From Synechococcales cyanobacterium PMM_0002 (GTDB lineage Bacteria; Cyanobacteriota; Cyanobacteriia; Elainellales; Elainellaceae): 5,197 bases of DNA. The stretch is taken from positions 1 through 5,197 of the forward strand of contig CASBQX010000004.1 in the NCBI GenBank assembly GCA_949127925.1, written 5' to 3'. Below are positions 1 to 5,197 of the stretch, piece after piece. The stretch's first letter is position 1. Every line of letters starts with the position of its first letter. Both the position numbers and the translations under genes were made by a program. The notes beneath the pieces were generated by a model, which saw only the letters and a program-made list of their open reading frames with translations, was not told where the DNA came from and made no database searches.

Positions 1-60
1 CAATTAAGTACACCATCTTCAGTTAAACTTCAGATTACTTAATCAATAAGAGCAGGTTAA

Positions 61-115
61 GATCTGGCCTCCGCCTTGCCTATATGCCTGTTTGGCGTTG
101 AGCGATCGCCAGATC
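61..115. repeat. Inverted repeat, 8-bp arms, at left edge
   Basis: GATCTGGC at 61-68 is the exact reverse complement of GCCAGATC at 108-115, with 39 bases between. The right arm overlaps a HIP1 site (GCGATCGC, 102-109). Neither side carries a T-run, so this is not an intrinsic terminator. It could be a cruciform or a processing hairpin of a transcript entering from outside the window, or simply chance. The rest of 1-145 holds nothing I can identify. Confidence 0.3.
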
Positions 116-145
116 ACAGTTTGAGGATGCGCAAAAATAATACTT

Positions 146-182
146 AAAAAGCGGTGCCATCTTTTTAAGATGACACCGCTTT
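146..182 (-). terminator. Rho-independent terminator of the exported-protein gene
   Basis: Arms 148-163 and 167-182 form a 16-bp stem around a 3-base loop. The single mismatch becomes a G-U wobble in the minus-strand transcript, so the stem is fully paired in that direction only. Reading on the minus strand, the stem runs directly into five Ts (150-146). It begins 26 bases after the stop codon at 209. The T-run is weaker on the plus strand, so the element is oriented for the minus-strand gene, although some bidirectional activity is possible. Confidence 0.85.
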
Positions 183-208
183 AGCGTAGATGACTGTTAA
201 AAAATAGC

Positions 209-769
209 TCAATCTACAGGCCGACGATTAACCTTACAAACGCTGAGAATGCGTTGGTCGTTGCCGCTAACTGAACTGATTGCATGAAAGCCCTCTAAGC
301 TGAGAGGAGCGATCGCCTCGTTACCAGTAGTTGCCACTGAACCTGTCGTCTCTAGTGCGACTGCGTAAGGATGCACCGTTTGTTCATAAGCATCAACAAC
401 GTTTAATGCTAGCTGCTGAGCTTGCACTTCACCATAAAAACAATCGAAGGATGAAGAGGGCATATAAAATGCGCCAATTACCTGTTGCTCGTTAACTTCA
501 AATACCATGTAGGCAGAACCAATTTGCTCAGCTTCAGGCGATTGGCCATAGAGATAAACTCCATTTGGCAGCCTTTGACTAACGACCTGCATACCCATAT
601 TGGCACGGGCAACTTGAGTCGATGGCAGATGAGACGCTTCGATTCCCTGCGCCGGACTTAGAGCCGCAACCGCAAGACCCAGCGTTAATGCTAGAGCAGT
701 GATGGGGCGCTCTAGATGATTCAATAAAGGCTTGAATGATTGGAAGCGATGGGTAGATAGGTTCAGCAT
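209..769 (-). CDS. Small exported protein of unknown function (cyanobacterial conserved hypothetical)
   Basis: The protein has 186 residues counted from the ATG at 769. I chose this start because AGGAGG lies six bases upstream. The frame stays open to 829, but a signal peptide would then be preceded by 20 unlikely residues and a promoter candidate would fall inside the gene. Residues 1-22 are a fairly long basic n-region, 23-38 a hydrophobic core (ITALALTLGLAVAALS), and Ser-Pro-Ala at 38-40 fits a signal peptidase I site. The protein is therefore probably periplasmic or otherwise exported. The mature part is a single small domain with a segment LPNGVYLYGQSPEAEQIG (67-84), a hydrophobic stretch VIGAFYMPSSSFDCFYG (97-113) and a C-terminal NDQRILSVCKV (170-180). 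Two cysteines, 110 and 178, could form a disulfide. I see no catalytic motif. From memory, similar proteins occur in many cyanobacteria as hypothetical proteins; the function is not known to me. The gene stands alone, with its own RBS and terminator. Confidence 0.85.
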   Translation of the reverse strand: MLNLSTHRFQSFKPLLNHLERPITALALTLGLAVAALSPAQGIEASHLPSTQVARANMGMQVVSQRLPNGVYLYGQSPEAEQIGSAYMVFEVNEQQVIGAFYMPSSSFDCFYGEVQAQQLALNVVDAYEQTVHPYAVALETTGSVATTGNEAIAPLSLEGFHAISSVSGNDQRILSVCKVNRRPVD

Positions 770-775
770 CGCGAT

Positions 776-781
776 CCTCCT
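776..781 (-). promoter_or_regulatory. Strong Shine-Dalgarno site deciding the start at 769
   Basis: The minus strand reads AGGAGG, then ATCGCG, then ATG. A full-length anti-SD match at ideal spacing is uncommon enough in cyanobacteria to settle the start against the longer frame beginning at 829. Confidence 0.85.
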
Positions 782-799
782 AAGAATAAGGTTAAAAGT

Positions 800-829
800 T
801 ACATAAACGGTGGGCGATGAAGCCGCCAA
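800..829 (-). promoter_or_regulatory. Weak promoter candidate for the exported-protein gene
   Basis: On the minus strand TTGGCG (829-824) is followed after 18 bases by TATGTA (805-800). The -35 matches the consensus at four of six positions and the -10 at only three. Transcription would start near 793, giving a leader of about 24 bases that contains the AGGAGG. The position is sensible but the match is weak. A palindrome at 832-849 lies just upstream. Confidence 0.3.
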
Positions 830-831
830 TT

Positions 832-849
832 CACTCTATATAAAGAGTG
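832..849. repeat. Palindromic site CACTCT-N6-AGAGTG, possible operator
   Basis: Two perfect 6-base arms flank ATATAA. The element lies directly upstream of the weak promoter candidate of the exported-protein gene, which is where a dimeric regulator or a second AT-rich -10 element could sit. No particular regulator is implied by the sequence. Confidence 0.3.
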
Positions 850-1150
850 TAGGCGCTTTGCCTAGCCCAATGAACAGACTTCACAACTCTTGAAGAATAT
901 TGCTCAAAAGCGGAAATTCTTGATGCGGCCTGATATTTATCTGGGCTTGTAGTAGAGCTACAGCGCAGTCTTGGCAAATTCCAGAAAAAACAGAAAGTTT
1001 TTTGAAAATAATCTGGATAGCTAATCCGATTGAATTGGAGCAAGTAGCAAGACGTTAATAGCAAGCTCATTCTTAAGCTATGACACTCAGGGCGATCGCA
1101 CCTCCCCCCTATGGGTCACTTAATCGGGTGGTAGAGGCGAGATTGCTCTA

Positions 1151-1189
1151 CATTGAGTTACTGCATTGAGTTACTACATTGAGTTAGAT
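1151..1189. repeat. 13-bp tandem repeat, about three copies
   Basis: The unit CATTGAGTTACTA occurs as CATTGAGTTACTG (1151-1163), CATTGAGTTACTA (1164-1176) and CATTGAGTTAGAT (1177-1189). A decayed partial copy, GATTGAGTT, follows at 1197-1205. It lies in non-coding DNA. Confidence 0.8.
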
Positions 1190-1375
1190 GAAGTTAGATT
1201 GAGTTCAGAGCAATTGGTCTGAGAACCACCAGAAAATCGAGCGAGGGAATAGCCCTGCAACTCGAAGTCCAACCATACTTTATTGATCCCACACCCACTG
1301 GTTTAGAAAAATGCATCTCAGGACACTTATTGAACTGTCTTAAACCCTTGGGGCGATCGGCCTGCCGCGATAGCG

Positions 1376-1409
1376 AGGTTCTGATTTTAAATAGGTTCTG
1401 ATTTTGAAT
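1376..1409. repeat. 17-bp tandem duplication
   Basis: AGGTTCTGATTTTAAAT (1376-1392) is followed immediately by AGGTTCTGATTTTGAAT (1393-1409), with one difference. It lies just beyond the sigma factor terminator in the direction of transcription, so it is probably outside the main transcript. Replication slippage is a likely origin. Confidence 0.8.
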
Positions 1410-1414
1410 AGCTT

Positions 1415-1444
1415 AAAAAATGTGGGTGTGCACCGCACACCCAC
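1415..1444 (-). terminator. Rho-independent terminator of the sigma factor gene
   Basis: GTGGGTGTGC (1422-1431) and GCACACCCAC (1435-1444) form a perfect 10-bp GC-rich stem with a 3-base loop. Reading on the minus strand, the stem is followed by one A and six Ts (1420-1415). It starts 58 bases after the stop codon ending at 1503. Confidence 0.88.
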
Positions 1445-1502
1445 TGCAAACTTGAATCTAAGTTGAACTTCTCAGCAATCTGTCAGCCGCTATCAGCGTG
1501 AG

Positions 1503-2486
1503 TTAACTGGCTAAATAGCCGCGTACATTGACCTTGCGACGGCGGAGATGCTCTAGGGCTTGGCGCTCCAGTTGCCGGACTCGTTCCCGGCTAATGTTCA
1601 TCCGCTGTCCTACCTTTGCCAACGATAGCTCGTTGCCATCTTCTAGGCCAAAGCGCAGTACCAGCACTTCTCGCTGTTGAGGCGTTAGCTCGGACAGCAA
1701 GTTTTGGATATCCTGCCGCATCGATTCATGGACTGCGTAGTTCTCTGGAGAGGCGGTGTCGTCTTCTAAGAGATCTTGCAGCTCTGTATCCTGGTTATCG
1801 CCAACCTTGAGTTCTAGCGAAACGGGCTGCCGCGCCAACATCAAGAATTCTCGAATTTGCGCTGGCTCTAACTCTAACGCTTTGGCAATCTCGGCTGGAG
1901 TCGGGCTATGACCCAACTGCTGAGTCAATTCTCGCTGCACCTTTTTGATTTTGTTGAGCTTCTCGGTAATGTGAATTGGCAACCGGATGGTTCGCGCCTG
2001 TTGGGCGATCGCCCGCGTAATGGCTTGGCGAATCCACCAATAGGCATAGGTCGAGAACTTATAGCCGCGCATCGGGTCAAACTTCTCGACGCCGCGTTCT
2101 AAACCCAGCGTTCCTTCTTGGATTAGATCCAAAAACTCTAGATTCCGCTTCTGATATTTTTTGGCGATCGCCACCACCAGCCGCAGGTTAGCCTCGATCA
2201 TCTTTTGCTTAGCACGGCGACCTTCACGCAGGATTTTATCAAGCGCTACCTCGTCAAGCGCTATCTGTTGCAGCCATTCTTCACGGGTTGGCTCACGAGT
2301 CAGATCGTCTGCTAGCTTCTCTTTTGCATCCAGAAGCGTCATCATTTGCTGCACCTGCTTCCCATAGACAATTTCCTGCTCATGGGTCAGCAGAGGCACT
2401 CGGCCAATTTCATGCAGATAGGTACGCACCATATCTGCCGTGAATAGGGGCTTGTGAGTCTTAACTGTCGTATTTACGGTTGCCAT
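1503..2486 (-). CDS. Group 2 RNA polymerase sigma factor (SigA/RpoD family, SigB/SigD-like)
   Basis: The product is an alternative primary-like sigma factor that directs RNA polymerase to promoters. In cyanobacteria such group 2 factors are non-essential and adjust transcription to stress, light, carbon or nitrogen. The protein has 327 residues from the ATG at 2486. Region 1.2 lies at about 17-46 (MVRTYLHEIGRVPLLTHEQE). Region 2 lies at 96-170 and has the invariant core DLIQEGTLGLERGVEKFDP and the -10-reading helix YAYWWIRQAITRAIAQQ. Region 3 follows from about 171 (IHITEKLNKIKKVQREL). Region 4 lies at 267-317 with the -35-reading helix-turn-helix LAKVGQRMNISRERVRQLER. No long acidic region 1.1 is present, as usual for group 2. 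The frame stays open to 2666, but the 60 extra residues are not sigma-like. The start at 2486 has GGAG ten bases upstream, which is slightly distant. Region 1.2 is closest, from memory, to the SigB/SigD subgroups; I cannot decide between them. The gene is monocistronic and ends at a strong terminator. Confidence 0.95.
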   Translation of the reverse strand: MATVNTTVKTHKPLFTADMVRTYLHEIGRVPLLTHEQEIVYGKQVQQMMTLLDAKEKLADDLTREPTREEWLQQIALDEVALDKILREGRRAKQKMIEANLRLVVAIAKKYQKRNLEFLDLIQEGTLGLERGVEKFDPMRGYKFSTYAYWWIRQAITRAIAQQARTIRLPIHITEKLNKIKKVQRELTQQLGHSPTPAEIAKALELEPAQIREFLMLARQPVSLELKVGDNQDTELQDLLEDDTASPENYAVHESMRQDIQNLLSELTPQQREVLVLRFGLEDGNELSLAKVGQRMNISRERVRQLERQALEHLRRRKVNVRGYLAS

Positions 2487-2770
2487 GGATGCGAAACTCC
2501 GTCGAACAAAACGTGGAAATCGAAAACTGGAAATCATTAACCGTCCAGCCCTTGAGGCCAGATCAGAAACTGGGAAATCGCAACCTAGCCCGCTCGTTGA
2601 AGCAGGCGTTGCACGTAGCAATTGAAACAAACCCAGGTGAAGCGCCGCGAAAACCAGATGAACCAAGGAAACGTTGCCTCTAGCACATCTCCCGCAACAG
2701 CCATGCTGCGTACAGGCTCGAGAAGGCTATTCAATGAAAACTCTAGAGTCTACTACAGCGATCGCGCCCA

Positions 2771-2800
2771 CTTTGTCATGATTGTCTTTGTCATGGTTGT
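2771..2800. repeat. 15-bp tandem repeat in the sigma factor leader
   Basis: CTTTGTCATGATTGT (2771-2785) is followed directly by CTTTGTCATGGTTGT (2786-2800), with one difference. On the minus strand this gives repeated ATGACAAAG blocks about 285 bases upstream of the sigma start and downstream of its promoter candidate. It could be a regulator-binding site, part of the leader RNA, or slippage. Confidence 0.75.
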
Positions 2801-2855
2801 CAATCCAATCTGGGGCGTCAAGAATATGAAGTCGTTATGAGTTTATGCTGTTACA

Positions 2856-2884
2856 AGAATAATACAAGTTTAGGCTCCAGTAAA
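2856..2884 (-). promoter_or_regulatory. Promoter candidate for the sigma factor gene
   Basis: On the minus strand TTTACT (2884-2879) is followed after 17 bases by TATTCT (2861-2856). An overlapping TATTAT (2864-2859) matches the -10 consensus better but gives only 14-base spacing. If used, transcription begins near 2849 and the mRNA has a leader of about 360 bases. A closer promoter within 2487-2850 cannot be excluded. Confidence 0.3.
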
Positions 2885-2993
2885 TAGATGAGGACTCATC
2901 CGATAGGGTGAAATTCAAAGGTGAATGTTAACCGATGAGCTAGCTTGAAACTCCTTCTAGCTAGGATCTTTCGCCTTTTTAGCTATCTTTACC

Positions 2994-3011
2994 GCGATCG
3001 CGATCGCGATC
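2994..3011. repeat. Overlapping HIP1 palindromes
   Basis: GCGATC occurs three times in tandem, so that two complete GCGATCGC sites overlap (2994-3001 and 3000-3007). Isolated HIP1 sites are scattered through this window, for example near 102, 308, 1092, 2006, 2163, 2758, 3777, 3980, 4245 and 4547. This cluster is the only overlapping one. Confidence 0.9.
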
Positions 3012-3326
3012 AGCCCAACTAAAAATCACTGAATCTGGTCTGCTGCATTAGCCAAGCCAGAGGATTGATAGAGGTTTTCTGGATGGACTTGTAACGTCAC
3101 TCGCCGTTAAGATCTAACATGTGTCAGAGGCGTAGCTGGTTCCTTTTCTAGTCTCCTTTGCGTAGGCTCACGGTTGCGGTGCATCGGGGGCAGTGCTCAA
3201 GCAATATTGGCTGGGACGATTACAGGTGTCTGGTTGTTTTACTATTCTGGACTGTTCAGTCTAGCATCAAGTACGGGTAGTACGACGAGAAAACCGAACG
3301 GGAAGGGGAGAAGCGAGGGTCGGTCT

Positions 3327-3725
3327 TCAAAAGCCCAAATCGCCTTTGGCCGCTTCTAAAGCCCGGAAGACCGTAGCGTTGGGCAGGTCTTCCCAGTCGG
3401 TGGCTCCGATAGCGGCAGGATCAAGGAAGCGGTGAGCTTCTTCGATGGTGATCACATAGTTGTGAGGGCAGCTCTGGCGTAGATATTTCAGGTCGTCTAG
3501 GCGGGTGAGTTTGCGCTGCAACGCCATGATGGACGACTTGTTGCCCATTTTGACTTCGCAGAACTCCTGGATTTCTTCGTTGGTCATGTTCAGCAAACGC
3601 GTAGAATCACTGAGCCTAATGGTTTGTCTAACTCCATGCTGAACTAATGTCAGGAACCGAACCCACTGGCATATCCCGTGCCCTAATAATACATGCGTTC
3701 GCTGTGATGCAAACGCTCTAAACAC
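3327..3725 (-). pseudogene. Probable remnant of a HerA/DUF87-type ATPase
   Basis: The open frame is 132 codons from an ATG at 3725; an internal ATG at 3587 would give 86 residues. Neither has a clear RBS. VITIEEAHRFLDP, at about residues 91-103, looks like the Walker B strand and following helix of HerA/DUF87 ATPases (hydrophobic strand, then EEAHRFL). The preceding part, with MGNKSSIMALQRKLTRLDDLKYLRQ, resembles a helical part of the same family as I remember it. A Walker A (GxxGxGKS/T) is absent. The residues normally between these two parts and everything after Walker B seem to be missing. The first 30 codons contain HVLLGHGI, and the next reading frame gives MPVG, which together recall the C-terminal LGHAxPMPV of such ATPases, here in the wrong order. 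This suggests a deleted and rearranged relic with a frameshift. The C-terminal tail (DWEDLPNATVFRALEAAKGD) I cannot place. Alternatively it is a small unrelated hypothetical protein; the family assignment rests on memory. Confidence 0.42.
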
Positions 3726-3771
3726 AAATGTTCGGTGGATCTAAGACTCAGTTGAACCGTCTCAGCGTTTG
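3710..3771. repeat. Nested inverted repeats between rlmI and the ATPase remnant
   Basis: CAAACGCT (3710-3717) and AGCGTTTG (3764-3771) are perfect 8-base complements. Inside them CTAAGAC (3741-3747) can pair with GTCTCAG (3759-3765), with one G-U pair in the minus-strand RNA; the right arms overlap by two bases, so the two stems partly compete. The structure begins 12 bases after the rlmI stop, where a terminator is expected, but no T-run follows. It may act as an mRNA 3' end hairpin or be incidental. Confidence 0.35.
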
Positions 3772-3782
3772 TGCGGCGATCG

Positions 3783-4967
3783 CTACTCCACCATGAGCAC
3801 CAAGCCTTTCAGGTATAGCCCCTCGGGGTGGTAGATGCTGGTGGGGTGATCGGCAGGCTGGGTTAGGTGGTCGAGCACGCGAATTCGTCGCCCCGATTCG
3901 ATCGCCGCTGCCGTGACCGCACCTTGAAACTGGTCGGGCGGGACGACTTGCGAGCAAGAAAAGGTAAAGACAATACCGGGCGATCGCACCTTGGCAAATG
4001 CCTGGGCATTCAGCCGCTTGTAGGCCATCACCGCCTGGTGCCGTGCCGACAGTCCTTTGGCGAAGGCCGGTGGGTCGAGCACAATCACGTCGTAGTCGGC
4101 ATCGCAGGTTTTGAGGAAGTCAAACACGTCTGCCGCATAGATTTCGTGGTCAGCTGCCTCCAGGTGATTCAGTGCCACGTTCTGCCTTGTCCACTCCAAC
4201 GCCTTGGCTGAGCTATCTACTGAATGGACACAGCGAGCCTGGGCAGCGATCGCATACACCGAAAACCCGCCAGAGTAGCAGAACGTGTTGAGCACTTTTT
4301 TGTCTTCTACATAGTGCGTCAACCGTTCCCGGTTCTCCCGCTGATCGAGAAATAGGCCAGTTTTCTGCCCTTCTTCCCAATCCACCACAAACCGATGGCC
4401 ATATTCCAACACCTCACCGCTGGTTCTTTTGCCCAGCAGATATTGATTCTCGGCCTGGGCTTTTGACTTGTGCAGCACCGTACCGCTTTTGTCGTATACG
4501 GCTTGGAGCTGCGACCCGTAGACAGTTTTGAGGGCGTTGACTAGGCGATCGCGCTGTTCGTGCATCCCGACGGAATAAGCTTGCATCACCGCCGTGCCGT
4601 TGTACCAATCGACAATTAGCCCTGGCAACCCGTCGCCTTCGGCATTAATCAGGCGGTAGCAGTTGGTCTGATTGCTGGTCGCCAAGCCGATTTGTTTTCT
4701 GAGAAAATAAGCGCTTTGTACCCGTTCTAAAAACAGCTGATCTAAATCATCGACGGGCTGAAACGACAGGATTTTGACTGCAATGTTGCCCGAGTTGTAG
4801 ATGCCGCTGGCCAGATATTCGCCCTTTTCGGTGTACACCTCAACAAAATCGCCATCATGGACATTCGGCTCCAGTGTCTTAATCGCGCCAGAAAAAATCC
4901 AGGGATGGAACCGACGGACGGCATCGGCTTTGTTGTTGCGGAGGATGACCCTGGGAAACTCTGGCAT
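3783..4967 (-). CDS. rlmI: 23S rRNA (cytosine-C5) methyltransferase RlmI-type, class I SAM-dependent
   Basis: The protein belongs to COG1092 and probably transfers a methyl group from S-adenosylmethionine to C5 of a cytosine in 23S rRNA (C1962 in E. coli). It acts in the cytoplasm during ribosome assembly. It has 394 residues from the ATG at 4967, matching the roughly 396 of E. coli RlmI. The N-terminal PUA RNA-binding domain covers about 1-75 (HPWIFSGAI at 21-29). RLINAEGDGLPGLIVD (105-120) and GQKTGLFLDQREN (200-212) are family hallmarks. The Rossmann methyltransferase part has the SAM-binding loop VLNTFCYSGGFSVYA (225-239), the acidic VDSS (250-253), motif IV VIVLDPPAF (294-302) and motif VI FSCSQV (336-341). 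The end DHPTSIYHPEGLYLKG (373-388) is typical. The frame is open to 5063, but those 32 residues do not belong to the PUA domain, and a good promoter lies inside them. No clear Shine-Dalgarno site precedes 4967. The gene appears complete. The exact target cytosine is inferred from the family; other COG1092 members differ in substrate. Confidence 0.93.
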   Translation of the reverse strand: MPEFPRVILRNNKADAVRRFHPWIFSGAIKTLEPNVHDGDFVEVYTEKGEYLASGIYNSGNIAVKILSFQPVDDLDQLFLERVQSAYFLRKQIGLATSNQTNCYRLINAEGDGLPGLIVDWYNGTAVMQAYSVGMHEQRDRLVNALKTVYGSQLQAVYDKSGTVLHKSKAQAENQYLLGKRTSGEVLEYGHRFVVDWEEGQKTGLFLDQRENRERLTHYVEDKKVLNTFCYSGGFSVYAIAAQARCVHSVDSSAKALEWTRQNVALNHLEAADHEIYAADVFDFLKTCDADYDVIVLDPPAFAKGLSARHQAVMAYKRLNAQAFAKVRSPGIVFTFSCSQVVPPDQFQGAVTAAAIESGRRIRVLDHLTQPADHPTSIYHPEGLYLKGLVLMVE

Positions 4968-4995
4968 GGGATTTGGCTGACGTAGAGCATTTACC

Positions 4996-5024
4996 ACTAT
5001 AGGCGCTATTGAAAACCTAAGCAA
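4996..5024 (-). promoter_or_regulatory. Promoter of rlmI
   Basis: On the minus strand TTGCTT (5024-5019) is followed by exactly 17 bases and then TATAGT (5001-4996), a five-of-six match to the -10 consensus. Transcription would start near 4989, about 20 bases before the ATG at 4967. This placement excludes the ATG at 5063 as the start for this transcript. Confidence 0.6.
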
Positions 5025-5107
5025 AGTTGGGTAAACCCATGTATGCCGACAGTCCGTGAGCAAAGCGCACTAGGCTCTCTGAGGATTACTGAAGTGCCTT
5101 GCGGCTT

Positions 5108-5150
5108 GCCAATCGTCTTCCCCTCTATTGCTAGAGGCTGGACGATAGGC
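5108..5150. repeat. Long imperfect hairpin upstream of rlmI
   Basis: The outer arms 5108-5117 and 5141-5150 pair over 9 of 10 positions (one A-A mismatch). The inner arms CCTCTA (5122-5127) and TAGAGG (5132-5137) pair perfectly around TTGC. A small internal loop separates the two stems. No T-run follows on either strand. It may end a transcript from the gene to the right, or be the remnant of a small palindromic repeat. Confidence 0.6.
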
Positions 5151-5197
5151 TTGACCTCAACCCTGGCTTTCATGGCAAAATAGCTGTGACGGGTACA

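Larger units (their letters stand above)
850..1414. other. Non-coding stretch between the exported-protein gene and the sigma factor terminator
   Basis: I find no believable gene here on either strand. A minus-strand open frame at 831-1070 has no RBS and an amino-acid composition unlike a real protein. The stretch contains an AT-only hairpin (arms 985-991 and 997-1003), one HIP1 site near 1092, two short tandem repeats (1151-1189 and 1376-1409) and a copy (1290-1300) of one arm of the sigma terminator. A small RNA cannot be excluded from sequence alone. Confidence 0.5.
2487..3326. other. Long non-coding region upstream of the sigma factor gene
   Basis: About 840 bases separate the sigma gene from the next open frame. 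It holds the sigma leader and promoter candidate (2856-2884), a 15-bp tandem repeat (2771-2800), competing hairpin arms (2887-2939), a further hairpin (arms 2938-2943 and 2957-2962) and overlapping HIP1 sites (2994-3011). Plus-strand open frames at 2480-2683, 2622-2840 and 3174-3359 have no RBS or recognisable family and are not supported. Between 3012 and 3326 I recognise nothing. No riboswitch or known cyanobacterial small RNA was identified. Confidence 0.5.

Noticed and set aside
831..1070. Minus-strand open frame of 79 codons upstream of the exported-protein gene
   Set aside because: No RBS, composition rich in Ser/Tyr/Cys/Phe without any domain, and it lies over AT-rich intergenic DNA with hairpins.
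2487..2666. 60-residue N-terminal extension of the sigma factor
   Set aside because: Sequence before the ATG at 2486 does not resemble region 1.1, has no acidic character, and group 2 factors normally begin close to region 1.2.
2622..2840. Plus-strand open frame of 72 codons upstream of the sigma gene
   Set aside because: Part of it is the translated tandem repeat (FVMIVFVMV). It has no family resemblance and lies antisense to the sigma leader.
2931..2955. Hammerhead-ribozyme-like core (CCGATGAG...GAAAC)
   Set aside because: The invariant U of CUGANGA is C, stem II cannot close properly before GAAA, and I could not find flanking stems I and III with a cleavage site.
3287..3315. Possible terminator for the ATPase relic (ACCGA...TCGGT followed by TTTT on the minus strand)
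   Set aside because: Only a 5-bp stem with a loop of about 22 bases; too weak to call.
3174..3359. Plus-strand open frame (TTG start, 61 codons) with a hydrophobic segment that could span a membrane
   Set aside because: No RBS, no recognised family, a low-complexity basic tail, and it overlaps the minus-strand ATPase relic. One hydrophobic stretch in a short frame is weak evidence.
3867..4211. Plus-strand open frame of 114 codons inside rlmI
   Set aside because: Antisense shadow of a well-conserved methyltransferase gene; its residues follow from the rlmI codons.
5006..5173. Minus-strand open frame of 55 codons (ATG at 5173), open to the right edge of the window
   Set aside because: It runs through the hairpin and the rlmI promoter and has no RBS or family. 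It could be the end of a gene outside the window, but nothing supports that.

Overview
The window looks like chromosomal DNA from a cyanobacterium. The palindrome GCGATCGC (HIP1, highly over-represented in many cyanobacteria) occurs about a dozen times, inside genes and between them. The best-recognised protein is a group 2 sigma factor of the cyanobacterial type, and the secreted protein at the left resembles, from memory, hypothetical proteins known mainly from cyanobacteria. No transposase, tRNA, rRNA, CRISPR array or origin was recognised.

All supportable genes lie on the minus strand, so they read right to left. From the right: bases 4968-5197 hold a good promoter for rlmI and a long imperfect hairpin. 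Bases 3783-4967 encode an RlmI-type (COG1092) 23S rRNA m5C methyltransferase. Bases 3327-3725 hold an open frame that looks like a rearranged remnant of a HerA/DUF87-type ATPase. Bases 2487-3326 are a long non-coding stretch holding the sigma gene's leader and probable promoter, a 15-bp tandem repeat and overlapping HIP1 sites. Bases 1503-2486 encode the group 2 sigma factor, followed by a strong intrinsic terminator at 1415-1444. Bases 830-1414 are non-coding, with short tandem repeats. Bases 209-769 encode a small exported protein of unknown function with a textbook Shine-Dalgarno site, followed by a strong terminator at 146-182.

The genes do not look like one operon. The sigma gene and the exported-protein gene each have their own terminator, the gaps are large, and each intact gene has a promoter candidate at a sensible distance. 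For all three intact genes the longest possible reading frame begins too far upstream. Family alignment, the RBS or the promoter position favours an internal ATG (769, 2486, 4967).

I see no convincing new biological system. The points most worth a second look are the ATPase remnant, the unusually long repeat-bearing leader of the sigma gene, and the conserved exported protein of unknown role.
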